From assembly GCF_019127135.1 (NCBI RefSeq), contig NZ_JAHOEA010000001.1, positions 109,444 through 173,443 of the forward strand: a DNA stretch of 64,000 bases. The letters are read 5' to 3'. Positions 10,281 to 18,850 of this stretch are shown here, piece after piece. The notes under the pieces were generated by a model, which saw nothing but the letters and a program-made list of their open reading frames with translations, was not told the origin of the DNA and searched no databases. This DNA comes from Segatella copri (GTDB lineage: Bacteria > Bacteroidota > Bacteroidia > Bacteroidales > Bacteroidaceae). Made by a program: the position numbers and the translations under genes. Position 1 is the stretch's first letter, and each line of letters starts with the position of its first letter.

Positions 10281-10323
10281 ATTTTCTGTCCGTTTTCTTG
10301 TTTAAAATAGGTTGTTACGGCTG

Positions 10324-10355
10324 CAAAAGTAACAAAAAAGCATGAAAGCAACAAA
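10324..10355 (-). promoter_or_regulatory. Promoter of the hybrid regulator gene
   Basis: On the minus strand, TACTTTTG (10324-10331) is preceded at 20 bp by TTTG (10352-10355). This matches the Bacteroidota -7/-33 arrangement, about 44 bp before the start codon. Confidence 0.6.
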
Positions 10356-10411
10356 TAAAAACGAGATAAAATGTTTCGTTCACTTTTGTTTCTTTATCTT
10401 TTTCTTTGTTT

Positions 10412-10487
10412 TTTGTACCATGAAACAAATAGAAATGATTAGGTGACCATTAATTGTATGTAGTTTCAATAGTTTTTGCTACATTTG
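10412..10487 (+). promoter_or_regulatory. Promoter and putative xylan-regulator box of the esterase-symporter-xylanase operon
   Basis: The -7 box TACATTTG is at 10480-10487 and lacks a clear -33 TTTG. The upstream box reads TTTGTACCATGAAACA (10412-10427) and continues AATAGAAATG. Core-to--7 spacing is 52 bp. The sequence shares TTGTAC and ATGAAACA with the susC box and the TGAAACAAA-n-AGAAATG pattern with the GH67 box. Confidence 0.6.
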
Positions 10488-10516
10488 CAGCGTCAACAGC
10501 AAAATAGAACCAAAAC

Positions 10517-10550
10517 ATAGTAACAATGATAAAATAGTAACAATGATAAA
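10517..10550 (+). repeat. 17-bp perfect tandem duplication over the esterase start codon
   Basis: Positions 10517-10533 are repeated exactly at 10534-10550 (unit starts ATAGTAACAATG). The first copy makes a tiny upstream reading frame ATG ATA AAA TAG (10526-10537). The second copy carries the real ATG at 10543. Both starts lie downstream of the promoter, so the message has a decoy start just before the true one. Confidence 0.8.
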
Positions 10551-11748
10551 GCAGACAATAAAGTGTTTTTCTTTGGTACTCTTGCTCGCAGCACAGAATC
10601 AGATGACATTTGCACAGAATGTATGGAAAGGTTCTTGGGCCACAGCGGTAGAGTGGACAGGAAAGGGAGATATGCCTAAGGAAAGCTTGAGCAACCGTTC
10701 TTGCCGACAGATAGTTCATGTATCTTTTGGCGGAGAGAAACTCAGAGTGAAGCTCAGCAACGAGCAGAGCAAGGAGCCGGTAGAAATCAAATCGGTGTAT
10801 ATTGCAGATACTGATGTTCCAAGCAATTGGGGAATTCAGACCAAGACGGTGAAGTATCTTAAATTCAATGGCAAGAAGAATGTAACCATCGCTCCAGGCA
10901 AGGCTATCTTCTCAGATGATTTGAAGTATGCCCTGAAGAGTGGACAGCGTCTCACGATTACCATTGATTATGGCAAGCAGACTCCAGTGAATGCAACATC
11001 CCATCGTGGTTCGCGTACTACCTCTTATATAGTAAGTAATGTGAAGGGCAAGGCGGTGAAACCTGCAGATGCAGCTTTCGATAAGCAGGAAAAGGCTGAC
11101 CACTGGTACAATCTTTCTGCCATTGATGTGAAGACCGATAAGACTACCCCTGTGGTAGCTATCCTCGGAAACTCTATCACCGATGGCCGTGGAAGTACTA
11201 CTAACCATCAGAACCGTTGGACCGATTTCCTTTCGGATGCCCTGAATGCAGAGAAGCCATACGGTGTGTTGAATCTTGGTATCGGTGGCAACTGCGTGGT
11301 GCAAGGCGGATTGAGCGAACCAGCCATGAAGCGTTTCGACCGTGACATTCTGGGACAGACAGGTGTGGATAAACTCATCATCTTTGAGGGAACCAACGAT
11401 ATCGGCTGCTGTGGCGGAAATTATGAGCACATGACAGATACTCTGATTGCCTGCTACAAGGTGCTGATAGCGAAAGCCAAGGCAAAGGGAATCAAGGTGT
11501 ATGGCGGAACTATCACCCCAACTAAGGGCAACGGATGGTATTCTTACTGGCATGAAGCGATGCGACAGACCGTGAACGAATGGATCAGAAAGAGTGGTGC
11601 CTTCGACGAAGTCATCGATTTCGATGAGCTGACCCGCGATCCGAAAGACCCTCAGCGTCTGAAGGCTGAGTATTCTGACGACTGGCTGCATCTCAATCCG
11701 AAGGGATATGAGGCAATGGGCAAGTTTGCCGCAGAGAAATTGAAGTAA
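10543..11748 (+). CDS. SGNH/GDSL-family esterase, probable acetylxylan esterase
   Basis: Secreted esterase of 401 residues with a signal peptide ending near TFAQ. An N-terminal beta-sandwich (about 28-180) precedes the SGNH fold. Block I is GNSITDG with Ser about 211, block II has the Gly in NLGIGGN, block III is the GTND stretch, and block V is DWLHLNP with Asp about 380 and His about 383, so the catalytic set is complete. Xylan is heavily acetylated, and an esterase gene at this place in the P. bryantii xylan cluster makes O-deacetylation of xylo-oligosaccharides the best guess. The exact CE family cannot be set by eye. It is first in the plus-strand operon, followed after 65 bp by the symporter. 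Confidence 0.85.
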   Translation: MIKQTIKCFSLVLLLAAQNQMTFAQNVWKGSWATAVEWTGKGDMPKESLSNRSCRQIVHVSFGGEKLRVKLSNEQSKEPVEIKSVYIADTDVPSNWGIQTKTVKYLKFNGKKNVTIAPGKAIFSDDLKYALKSGQRLTITIDYGKQTPVNATSHRGSRTTSYIVSNVKGKAVKPADAAFDKQEKADHWYNLSAIDVKTDKTTPVVAILGNSITDGRGSTTNHQNRWTDFLSDALNAEKPYGVLNLGIGGNCVVQGGLSEPAMKRFDRDILGQTGVDKLIIFEGTNDIGCCGGNYEHMTDTLIACYKVLIAKAKAKGIKVYGGTITPTKGNGWYSYWHEAMRQTVNEWIRKSGAFDEVIDFDELTRDPKDPQRLKAEYSDDWLHLNPKGYEAMGKFAAEKLK

Positions 11749-11813
11749 ATATAGTATATGCATCTTTTATGTTATATATATAATAAGGTGTAAACTTAAT
11801 GACAGAATAAAAT

Positions 11814-13247
11814 ATGAAACAGACATCTGTAACACAGGAATCTAAGGGATTCTACAAACTGAATTGGCTACAACGCATCGGATTCGGATCTGGCGACTTG
11901 GCACAAAACCTCATCTACCAGACCATCTGCATGTATCTGTTATTCTTCTACACCGACATCTACGGACTCAATCCGGGTGTGGCTGCCACCATGTTCTTGG
12001 TGGTTCGCTTGGTCGATGTACTTTGGGACCCGTTGGTAGGAACTTATGTAGATAAGCATAATCCGCGTTGGGGTAAGTATCGCTCTTATCTCGTTTTGGC
12101 GGGTTTGCCACTTACTGTTCTTGCCATCCTCTGCTTCTGGAATGGTATGGAAGGACAGACAGAAACCATCAAACTTATCTATGCCTATGTAACATACGTA
12201 GGCTTGTCTATGCTCTATACATTGATTAATGTACCTTACGGAGCCTTGAACTCTTCGCTGACTCGCGATACAGACGAGATAACCATTCTCACCTCTGTAC
12301 GTATGTTTATGGCAAATGTGGGTGGACTCTGTGTATCGGCAGGTGTTCCAATCCTGGTAGCCATGCTCGCTGCAGCCAAGGATCTTCCTATTGAGATGGC
12401 GCTCTTCATGGGTTTGGGCTCTTTGCCATCTTTCATCTTTATGCCACTGGTTCCTGCCATCAAGAAAAAGGTGGGCAAGAAGAATATGTTCTACATCTTC
12501 CTTACTGTGGCTATCGTGGGTATGGCGATGCTTTATATCATCAGCAAGATGGGACCTGTAAAGGATCATATCACGCTGGTTTATATCGCTCAGTTCATCA
12601 AATCAACAGGCGTAATCGTAGCAACAGGATATATGTGGGCTCTGATTCCAGAGGTTATCTCTTTTGCAGAATATACCAGCGGCAAGCGTATTGCCGGCAT
12701 CGTCAATGCCCTGACCGGTATCTTCTATAAGGCAGGTATGGCTCTGGGTGGTGTTATTCCTGGTGCAGTTCTTGCATGGACCGGTTATCAGGCAGCTGCA
12801 GCTCAGGAGAGCAACTCTCTTCCTACCAACAGTAATGCTTGGTTTGTTGCCATGCTGATTTTTGCCCTGGTAGGTTTCGCCCTTCTGGTATTCTGCTTTA
12901 CCCAAACCAAGGAACGTGTGGTAATGGATGAGAAGGAAACCAAGAATGTTAAGGTGAGTGACCTGTGGACAGAATTCTTCCATAACCGTCCTCTCCGTAT
13001 CGTGGCACTCTTCTTCATTACAGCCTTCGCCATGATGTCGGTAGGTAATGCTGCCGGTGCTTACTTCATGAATGATCTGGAGCAGCAGACTCCTCTGGCA
13101 CAGGAGGGTATCCGTTGGCTGGTATGTGTGATTCCTGCCATCTTGCTGGGCTTGGCGATGTTCATCATCTCTAAATATGAGTTGACAGATGAGGTCATCG
13201 ACGACATCAATAAGAAGATTGAAGCCCGACACAAGGAAGAAAACTAG
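11814..13247 (+). CDS. GPH-family (glycoside-pentoside-hexuronide:cation) symporter
   Basis: Inner-membrane sugar importer of 477 residues with about 12 hydrophobic helices. The start (QRIGFGSGDLAQNLIYQ) and the loop DPLVGTYVDKHNPRWGKYR are typical of MelB/XynP-type GPH transporters, whose conserved Asp-rich helix binds the cation. Placed between a xylan esterase and a xylanase, it most likely brings xylose-containing oligosaccharides from periplasm to cytoplasm, where the signal-less GH43 enzyme can act. The 65-bp gap upstream carries one copy of the motif TATATATAATAAGGT but no evident promoter or terminator, so it is probably in the esterase operon. Confidence 0.92.
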   Translation: MKQTSVTQESKGFYKLNWLQRIGFGSGDLAQNLIYQTICMYLLFFYTDIYGLNPGVAATMFLVVRLVDVLWDPLVGTYVDKHNPRWGKYRSYLVLAGLPLTVLAILCFWNGMEGQTETIKLIYAYVTYVGLSMLYTLINVPYGALNSSLTRDTDEITILTSVRMFMANVGGLCVSAGVPILVAMLAAAKDLPIEMALFMGLGSLPSFIFMPLVPAIKKKVGKKNMFYIFLTVAIVGMAMLYIISKMGPVKDHITLVYIAQFIKSTGVIVATGYMWALIPEVISFAEYTSGKRIAGIVNALTGIFYKAGMALGGVIPGAVLAWTGYQAAAAQESNSLPTNSNAWFVAMLIFALVGFALLVFCFTQTKERVVMDEKETKNVKVSDLWTEFFHNRPLRIVALFFITAFAMMSVGNAAGAYFMNDLEQQTPLAQEGIRWLVCVIPAILLGLAMFIISKYELTDEVIDDINKKIEARHKEEN

Positions 13248-13284
13248 AGACTATAATTATTAACGAGAAAAATAGATATAAGAT

Positions 13285-14409
13285 ATGAAAAAGATCACAA
13301 CTCTGGCACTGGGGCTGATGCTTGCTTCAACAGCTTTCGCTCAAAAAGCGAACTCAGCAGCTCAAATCCCAACATTCCAGGAAACTATGGGTAAGTACTT
13401 CCTGGTAGGTGCTGCCATTAATACCGATTTGCCTAATGGACAAGACCCTGCAGGTGAGGCAGTAGTGAAGAAACAGTTTAACCAGGTGGTTGCCGAGAAC
13501 TGTATGAAGGGCGAGAAGAATCATCCGGAGGTGAATCGCTTTGATTTCACTGATGGCGATAAACTCGCTGACTGGGCAGAGAAGAACGGCAAGACCTTGA
13601 TAGGTCATTGTCTGGTTTGGCATTCTCAGCCACCTAAGTGGATGTTTACCGATGCTAAGGGTAATCTGGTAAGCCGTGAAGTGCTCATCGGCAGAATGTA
13701 TAATCACATCATGAATGTGGTTACTCATTATAAAGGTAGAGTAAAGGGATGGGACGTTGTGAACGAAGCATTCGAGGATGATGGCTCTTACCGCAAGTCT
13801 TTGTATTATAAGATTATCGGTCCGGAGTTCATCGAGTTGGCTTTCCGCTTTGCGCATGAGGCTGATCCAAACGTAGAACTCTACTACAATGATTATTCTA
13901 CTTCGAAGCCAGCCAAGCGAGAGGCTATCTGCAAACTGGTTCGCGATTTGAAGGCGAAGGGTCTCCGCATCGATGCTGTAGGTATGCAGAGCCACAATGG
14001 TTTTGATTATCCTGACTATGCTGAGTATGAGAAGAGCATCGAGGCTTTTGCTGGTGAAGGCGTGAAGGTGATGCTGACGGAGTTGGATATGAACATGCTT
14101 CCTAATCCGGAAGGATTCGGCGGAGCGGAAATCAGCCAGAAGTTTGAACTTCAGAAAAAGTACAATCCATACGTGAAGGGACTTGACAAGAAGGCGCAGA
14201 AGCTCTTCAACCAGCGTTATCTCGATCTCTTCAAGATTGTAGAGCGTCACAAGGATGTCATCAGCCGTGTAACCTTCTGGGGTGTCAATGATGGTCACTC
14301 TTGGTTGAATGGCTGGCCTATCCCTGGCAGAACCAACTATCCACTGCTCATCGACCGCAACAACGAGGTGAAGCCAGTGGTGAAGGAAATCGTAAAACTC
14401 TTTAAATAA
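13285..14409 (+). CDS. GH10 endo-1,4-beta-xylanase
   Basis: Cleaves internal beta-1,4 bonds of xylan. It has 374 residues, with a signal peptide ending near STAFAQ, then a single GH10 barrel. Family motifs are GHCLVWHSQPPKWMF, the acid/base Glu in WDVVNEAF (about 161) and the nucleophile Glu in MLTELDMN (about 266), plus WGVNDGHSW near the end. There is no carbohydrate-binding module. With its plain signal peptide it is probably periplasmic and shortens imported oligosaccharides. It lies 37 bp after the symporter and 9 bp before the GH43 gene, clearly one operon, in the order seen for the xynA-xynB type pair in Prevotella. Confidence 0.97.
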   Translation: MKKITTLALGLMLASTAFAQKANSAAQIPTFQETMGKYFLVGAAINTDLPNGQDPAGEAVVKKQFNQVVAENCMKGEKNHPEVNRFDFTDGDKLADWAEKNGKTLIGHCLVWHSQPPKWMFTDAKGNLVSREVLIGRMYNHIMNVVTHYKGRVKGWDVVNEAFEDDGSYRKSLYYKIIGPEFIELAFRFAHEADPNVELYYNDYSTSKPAKREAICKLVRDLKAKGLRIDAVGMQSHNGFDYPDYAEYEKSIEAFAGEGVKVMLTELDMNMLPNPEGFGGAEISQKFELQKKYNPYVKGLDKKAQKLFNQRYLDLFKIVERHKDVISRVTFWGVNDGHSWLNGWPIPGRTNYPLLIDRNNEVKPVVKEIVKLFK

Positions 14410-14418
14410 TAAATAACA

Positions 14419-15381
14419 ATGAAAGCAAGATATTTGTTCCCAAAGGATTATATGGCAGATCCATCTGCCAATGTGTTTAACGGTCGCCTGTATGTTTACC
14501 CATCTCATGACTGGGATAGCGGCGAAAGCTTCGACGATGATGGCGGTCACTTCCAGATGAAAGACTATCATGTTCTCTCTATGGACGACGTGATGGATGG
14601 TGAGGTAACCGATCATGGCGTAATTCTCGATGTGAAGGATGTGCCATGGGCTGAGAAGCAGATGTGGGACAACGATGTAGTGGAGAAGGATGGCAAGTAC
14701 TATCTTATCTTCTCTGCCAAGGATTATAATGGCGTGTTCCATCTTGGTGTGGCTGTGGCTGATAAGCCAGAAGGTCCATTCGTTCCGAATGCCGACCCAA
14801 TCCGCAAGTCATACAGCATCGACCCTTGTGTGTTCAAGGATGATGATGGCAAGATTTACTGCTACTTTGGTGGTATCTGGGGCGGTCAGCTTCAGTGGTA
14901 CAAGGACAACAAGGCACTGAAGGATGAGCATCTTCCAGAGGGCAAGGAGAATCCGTTGCCATCTCGTGTAGCCCTGATGACTGATGATGTGCAGCAGTTT
15001 GCAGAAATGCCAAAGCCTGTTGTCATCGTTGACGAGGAGGGTAAGGTATTGCCAGCCGATGATCCGCATCGCTTCTTCGAGGCTAGCTGGATGCACAAGT
15101 ATAAGGGCAAGTATTACTTCAGTTACTCTACAGGTGATACCCATTATCTCTGCTATGCTGTAGGTGATAATCCTTATGGACCATTTACTTATAAGGGTGT
15201 TATCCTGGAGCCTGTAGTAGGTTGGACAACCCATCACAGTATCTGTGAGTACAAGGGACAGTGGTATCTTTTCCATCACGACTGCGTGCCATCTAATGAT
15301 ACAACCTGGCTTCGCAGCGTAAAGGTGGCTCCTCTTTTCTATGACGAGAATGATAACATCTTGCCGGTTCAGCCAGAATAA
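14419..15381 (+). CDS. GH43 beta-xylosidase / arabinofuranosidase, cytoplasmic
   Basis: Releases xylose (or arabinose) from short oligosaccharides. It has 320 residues and no signal peptide (starts MKARYLFPKDYMADPS), so it should act in the cytoplasm after uptake by the neighbouring symporter. The five-bladed propeller triad is visible: base Asp14 in ADPSANVF, the pKa-tuning Asp in YSIDPCVF (about 135), and the acid Glu in FFEASWMHK (about 220). There is no C-terminal accessory domain, so this is a short GH43 (subfamily 1-like by its opening motif, an inference). Last gene of the operon, followed by a strong terminator. Confidence 0.93.
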   Translation: MKARYLFPKDYMADPSANVFNGRLYVYPSHDWDSGESFDDDGGHFQMKDYHVLSMDDVMDGEVTDHGVILDVKDVPWAEKQMWDNDVVEKDGKYYLIFSAKDYNGVFHLGVAVADKPEGPFVPNADPIRKSYSIDPCVFKDDDGKIYCYFGGIWGGQLQWYKDNKALKDEHLPEGKENPLPSRVALMTDDVQQFAEMPKPVVIVDEEGKVLPADDPHRFFEASWMHKYKGKYYFSYSTGDTHYLCYAVGDNPYGPFTYKGVILEPVVGWTTHHSICEYKGQWYLFHHDCVPSNDTTWLRSVKVAPLFYDENDNILPVQPE

Positions 15382-15465
15382 GAGTATTATAAGTTTTAGT
15401 TGACTTTTAGGTTTATAATAGTTTTGACGAATAGTTGATATATAAGTTAATGTTAGTTTAGAAGG

Positions 15466-15497
15466 AACGGCATCTTCGTGAGGAGATGCCGTTTTTA
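15466..15497 (+). terminator. Intrinsic terminator of the xylan operon
   Basis: The stem ACGGCATCT / AGATGCCGT (15467-15475 with 15484-15492) has a short loop and is followed by TTTTT. Confidence 0.9.
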
Positions 15498-15608
15498 CAT
15501 ATATGCCTTTTCTTTCTTTTCTTCTCTTTCTGTTTTCTTTTGCTTTTCATCTAATGTTATTTTTAAGTTATTTCTATCATTTTGTAGGAGATTTTGGATA
15601 TTTTTATT

Positions 15609-15616
15609 TACCTTTG
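15609..15616 (+). promoter_or_regulatory. Promoter (-7 box) of the ABC exporter pair
   Basis: TACCTTTG lies 29 bp before the ATG at 15645. A TTTG at 15581-15584 is 24 bp upstream, slightly longer than usual. Confidence 0.5.
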
Positions 15617-15644
15617 TGCCCGTAAACCATAAAAAGAATAATTT

Positions 15645-17045
15645 ATGTTGAGATTACTTTTAAGGCTTTGGTGGTTGCAGCAGCGCCGTAACTTCCATAA
15701 GAGAGATGCCTTCGTGGCGTGCTACATCATCTTCCTGTATGTGGTGATGGGCGTGAGCTTTTTTCTCAGCTTCACCGAGAATGGGGGAGAGCTTGGGGGC
15801 GAAGACATGCCTGCCCTGTTGGGAGCTGGTATCGTTGTCGGTATGCTGATTCCTGACATCATCATGAAGATGGTGATGAAGCGGGATATTACGGCAATGG
15901 ATGATTATGTGAAGTCGCGCCCTGTGCCAGAGAAGATTTGGAACAAGTTCCTGCTCACTACCAATCTCGTGAGCTTCTGGAACTATGTGCTTCCGGTGCT
16001 TATGCTTCCTGTATTTATCTATTTCCTGCCTGTAGGTCAGGTTATTGCCAGCTTCTTTCTGTTTCTGGCGTTCTCTTATATTGACGGCATCTACATCACC
16101 TGCTACCGCAAGGCTACGGAGTGGATTCTGAAATGGCCTTTGATACTGGGATGGATGGGAATGTTTGCCGTGCTGATAGGGTATATGTTTGTGGCTTCCT
16201 TCTTCCCGGTATGGATGGGATGGATAGGTATCTTCTTCCTTGCTGGAGCGGTATTCGCCGGACTTACCATCTATCTTTATCACGAAAAGATTTATAACGA
16301 GCAGAAGCAGAAGGTTTCCAAGTTCCGTGGTTTCCGCCATATCAACCTTTTCAGTCTGCAATATATCGGAACATTGAGAGCAAAGCGTGTCCGTACGATG
16401 GTGATTATGATTACCGCCATCTTCCTTTTCGATGCCTATCTCTTCGCCCTGCTTCCTGCAGAACCGGGACAGGAGATAGGGGATAAGGTGGCTATGACTA
16501 CCCTCTATGTGGCGGGTGCCATCCTGCTGCCATCGGTGGTGTTGTCGCAGTGGACCTTTGGTATTGAGGCAAACTTCTTTCATGGTTTGATGACCAAGCC
16601 TGTCAAGGTTAAACAGATGCTGCAGAATTGCTTCTATTATTATATGGTAGTGAGTGCTGTCGCCTTGTTGCTCACCCTTCCGTTCCTTTTCCTGCATGCA
16701 GGAATCGGAATCCAGGTGCTCATCAGCGGTTTCTGTCTGGCGGTGTTCATCAATCTCTTTAATCTGCCAACAGCACTCTTCTCTTCCCGTCTGGAGATAT
16801 TCCAGACTTCCATGTTCAGTATGCAGGGAGCTAATCTGAAGATTAATCTTTATGCCATCGCCTTCCTCTTCCCGCTGGCTGGTGTCTGTGCCGTCTATTA
16901 TTTCTTCGGTGAGACGGCATGGTTTATCACCTGCGTAGCGCTGGCAGTCATCAGCATTGCCATCCATAAATGGTTCATCGCCAAGATTGCTGCCATCTTC
17001 GAGAAGAACAAGTATAAGCGCATGGAGAAGTTCATGGAAAGCTAG
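15645..17045 (+). CDS. DUF5687-type ABC exporter membrane protein
   Basis: Integral membrane protein of 466 residues with about 10-12 hydrophobic segments. It opens with a short basic stretch (WWLQQRRNFHKRD) before the first helix, and the loop NFFHGLMTKPVKVKQML lies in its second half. The pattern matches the Bacteroidota family annotated DUF5687, which pairs with an ABC ATPase. An ATPase gene follows 92 bp downstream, so the two probably form one exporter. Substrate unknown; nothing near it points to one. Its own -7 box precedes it. Confidence 0.7.
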   Translation: MLRLLLRLWWLQQRRNFHKRDAFVACYIIFLYVVMGVSFFLSFTENGGELGGEDMPALLGAGIVVGMLIPDIIMKMVMKRDITAMDDYVKSRPVPEKIWNKFLLTTNLVSFWNYVLPVLMLPVFIYFLPVGQVIASFFLFLAFSYIDGIYITCYRKATEWILKWPLILGWMGMFAVLIGYMFVASFFPVWMGWIGIFFLAGAVFAGLTIYLYHEKIYNEQKQKVSKFRGFRHINLFSLQYIGTLRAKRVRTMVIMITAIFLFDAYLFALLPAEPGQEIGDKVAMTTLYVAGAILLPSVVLSQWTFGIEANFFHGLMTKPVKVKQMLQNCFYYYMVVSAVALLLTLPFLFLHAGIGIQVLISGFCLAVFINLFNLPTALFSSRLEIFQTSMFSMQGANLKINLYAIAFLFPLAGVCAVYYFFGETAWFITCVALAVISIAIHKWFIAKIAAIFEKNKYKRMEKFMES

Positions 17046-17137
17046 GAGAATTAAGTGAAGAGTGAAGAACGAAGAGTGAAGAATTCAATAGCTTTACTAA
17101 TCATAAAGTTCAAAGTAACAATAAAGTTCAAAGTAAA

Positions 17138-17845
17138 ATGATCAAGATTCAGAATCTCAAAAAGATATATAATGGCAATACCGTACTCGATATTGATAAT
17201 CTGGGTGTTGCAAAGGGCGAGTTGATAGGACTCGTAGGTAATAATGGTGCGGGCAAGACCACCTTGCTCCGTCTGATTCTCGACCTGATTCAGGCTGATG
17301 ACGGTTTCGTGGAAAGCAATGGACAGAAGGTGAACGAGAGTGAAACCTGGAAGGAATATACCGGCAGTTACATCGACGGCAGATTCCTCATCGACTTCCT
17401 CACCCCTGAGGAATACTTCGATTTCATCGCTGATGTCTATAACATCGACGATGAGACCTTGCTGGAGCGATTGGCTCAGTTTGAGGGCTTTATGCACGAT
17501 GAAATCATGGGAACCAAGAAGTATCTCCGTGATTTCTCTCAGGGCAACAGACAGAAGATTGGCATCATCGGAGCGATGATTATTAATCCGAAGGTCCTTC
17601 TCCTGGATGAGCCATTCAACTATCTCGACCCATCTTCTCAGATGACTATCGCCCACATGATTCAGCGCATCTGCAAGGAGCAGGGCACCACGGTCATCAT
17701 CTCCAGCCATAACCTCAACTTCGTTGCCGACATCTCTACCCGCATCCTCCTGCTGGAGAAAGGCAAGTTGGTGAAGGATCTTCCGAATGCTGATGGCGCT
17801 GCCATCGCCGAACTCAACGAGTACTTCGGTATTCAGGCGGAATAA
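17138..17845 (+). CDS. ABC transporter ATP-binding protein
   Basis: ATPase of 235 residues that should drive the membrane protein encoded just upstream. Walker A is GNNGAGKTTLL (about 34-44), the signature is DFSQGNRQKIG (about 132-142), Walker B is KVLLLDEPFNYLD (about 153-165), and the switch His is in VIISSHNLN. The signature has SQGNR rather than LSGGQ, common in Bacteroidota exporters. The 92-bp gap before it contains imperfect repeated stretches (AAAGTTCAAAGTAA) but no clear promoter. A strong hairpin terminator follows. Confidence 0.92.
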   Translation: MIKIQNLKKIYNGNTVLDIDNLGVAKGELIGLVGNNGAGKTTLLRLILDLIQADDGFVESNGQKVNESETWKEYTGSYIDGRFLIDFLTPEEYFDFIADVYNIDDETLLERLAQFEGFMHDEIMGTKKYLRDFSQGNRQKIGIIGAMIINPKVLLLDEPFNYLDPSSQMTIAHMIQRICKEQGTTVIISSHNLNFVADISTRILLLEKGKLVKDLPNADGAAIAELNEYFGIQAE

Positions 17846-17880
17846 GAACACGATATTACATAGATAAATATCTCTCTCTC

Positions 17881-17927
17881 AGAATCGCCAGCGAAGCAAC
17901 AGAATTGCTTCCTGGCGATTCTTTTTT
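17881..17927 (+). terminator. Intrinsic terminator after the ABC exporter pair
   Basis: AGAATCGCCAG (17881-17891) pairs perfectly with CTGGCGATTCT (17912-17922). An inner GAAGC/GCTTC extends the stem, and TTTTTT follows. Confidence 0.92.
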
Positions 17928-17958
17928 ACGTTAATATTATACAAATCCGATGATATGA

Positions 17959-17990
17959 TTTGTATAATTATAGGTAAATGATTACCTTTG
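17959..17990 (+). promoter_or_regulatory. trmB promoter
   Basis: TTTG (17959-17962) and TACCTTTG (17983-17990) are spaced by 20 bp. Transcription should start around 17995-18000, downstream of the possible ATG at 17978, which supports the start at 18017. Confidence 0.7.
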
Positions 17991-18016
17991 TACCCAAACG
18001 AAGAAAAAAAGAATCA

Positions 18017-18787
18017 ATGAGCAAAGGAAAATTAGCTAAGTTTGCGGATATGGAGCGTTTCGAGAACGTGTTCCAGTATCCATATAGTGTTGTAGATGAC
18101 GTGCCTTTCGATATGAAGGGCAAGTGGCGTGAGATGTATTTCCACAATGATAATCCTATCGTGCTGGAGTTGGGATGCGGCAAGGGTGAATATACCGTGG
18201 AACTTGCCAAGCTCTATCCTGAGATGAACTTCATCGGTGTGGATATTAAGGGTGCACGAATGTGGACCGGTGCCAAGAAGGCAATAGAGGAAGGACAGAA
18301 GAACGTGGCTTTCCTCCGTACCAACATCGAGATTATCGACCGCTTCTTTGCCGATGATGAGGTGCAGGAAATCTGGCTCACCTTCTCTGACCCGCAGATG
18401 AAGAACCCTCGCAAGCGTCTTACATCTACTTACTTCATGAACCGTTATCGCCACTTCCTCGTGGATGGTGGCATCATCCATCTGAAGACGGACTCCAACT
18501 TCCTCTTCACCTATACTACTTATATGGTGGATGGCAACCATCTGCCTGTGCTCTTCCGCACCGAGGACCTCTATCATCAGGAGGGTATCGATGAGGAAAC
18601 CCGTAAGATTCTCTCTATCCAGACCTATTATGAGAGTATGTGGATAGAGCGTGGCTTGAACATCAAGTATCAGAAGTTCGCCTTGCCACGTGAGGGTGAG
18701 CTGGTGGAACCTGATATTGAGATTCCGCTGGATGATTATCGCAGTTATCGCCGTGATAAGCGAAGCTCAAAGGATACAGCGAAGTAG
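18017..18787 (+). CDS. trmB: tRNA (guanine-N7)-methyltransferase
   Basis: Makes m7G46 in the variable loop of tRNAs using S-adenosylmethionine. It is 256 residues from the chosen start MSKGKLAKF. The SAM-binding motif is [11 protein letters not shown], and the TrmB signature region is [13 protein letters not shown], here with QM where many homologues have WP. An in-frame ATG at 17978 would add 13 residues, but it overlaps the -7 box, so 18017 is preferred. The gene stands alone, between a terminator and a long non-coding block. Confidence in function is high. Confidence 0.93.
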   Translation: MSKGKLAKFADMERFENVFQYPYSVVDDVPFDMKGKWREMYFHNDNPIVLELGCGKGEYTVELAKLYPEMNFIGVDIKGARMWTGAKKAIEEGQKNVAFLRTNIEIIDRFFADDEVQEIWLTFSDPQMKNPRKRLTSTYFMNRYRHFLVDGGIIHLKTDSNFLFTYTTYMVDGNHLPVLFRTEDLYHQEGIDEETRKILSIQTYYESMWIERGLNIKYQKFALPREGELVEPDIEIPLDDYRSYRRDKRSSKDTAK

Positions 18788-18794
18788 ATTTCTA

Positions 18795-18850
18795 CAATGC
18801 TTTGAATAAGCTTCCGCAATGCTTTGAATAAGCTTCCGCAATGCTTTGAA
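18795..18850. repeat. 22-bp tandem repeat, 2.5 copies
   Basis: 18795-18816 is repeated exactly at 18817-18838, and the first 12 bases recur at 18839-18850. Each unit contains CTTTGAATAAGCTTCC. It begins 8 bp after the trmB stop codon. Confidence 0.9.

Noticed and set aside
10372..10392. Further regulator boxes (TGTTTC at 10372 and 10387) controlling the hybrid regulator itself
   Set aside because: Distances to its -7 box (40 and 55 bp) do not match the 51-52 bp rule and the flanking bases differ. The promoter also has a good -33 element.
13354..14742. A 462-codon minus-strand frame across GH10 and GH43
   Set aside because: It runs antisense through two clear glycosidase genes and across their gap. 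Low-complexity Ile/His-rich translation, typical of a shadow frame.
15660..16967. A 435-codon minus-strand frame opposite the DUF5687 gene
   Set aside because: Translation is rich in His, Gln and Glu and is the mirror of a membrane protein. No initiation signals.
18795..18850. A CRISPR array near 18.8 kb
   Set aside because: The 22-bp units are directly adjacent without spacers and no cas gene is present. It is a plain tandem repeat.
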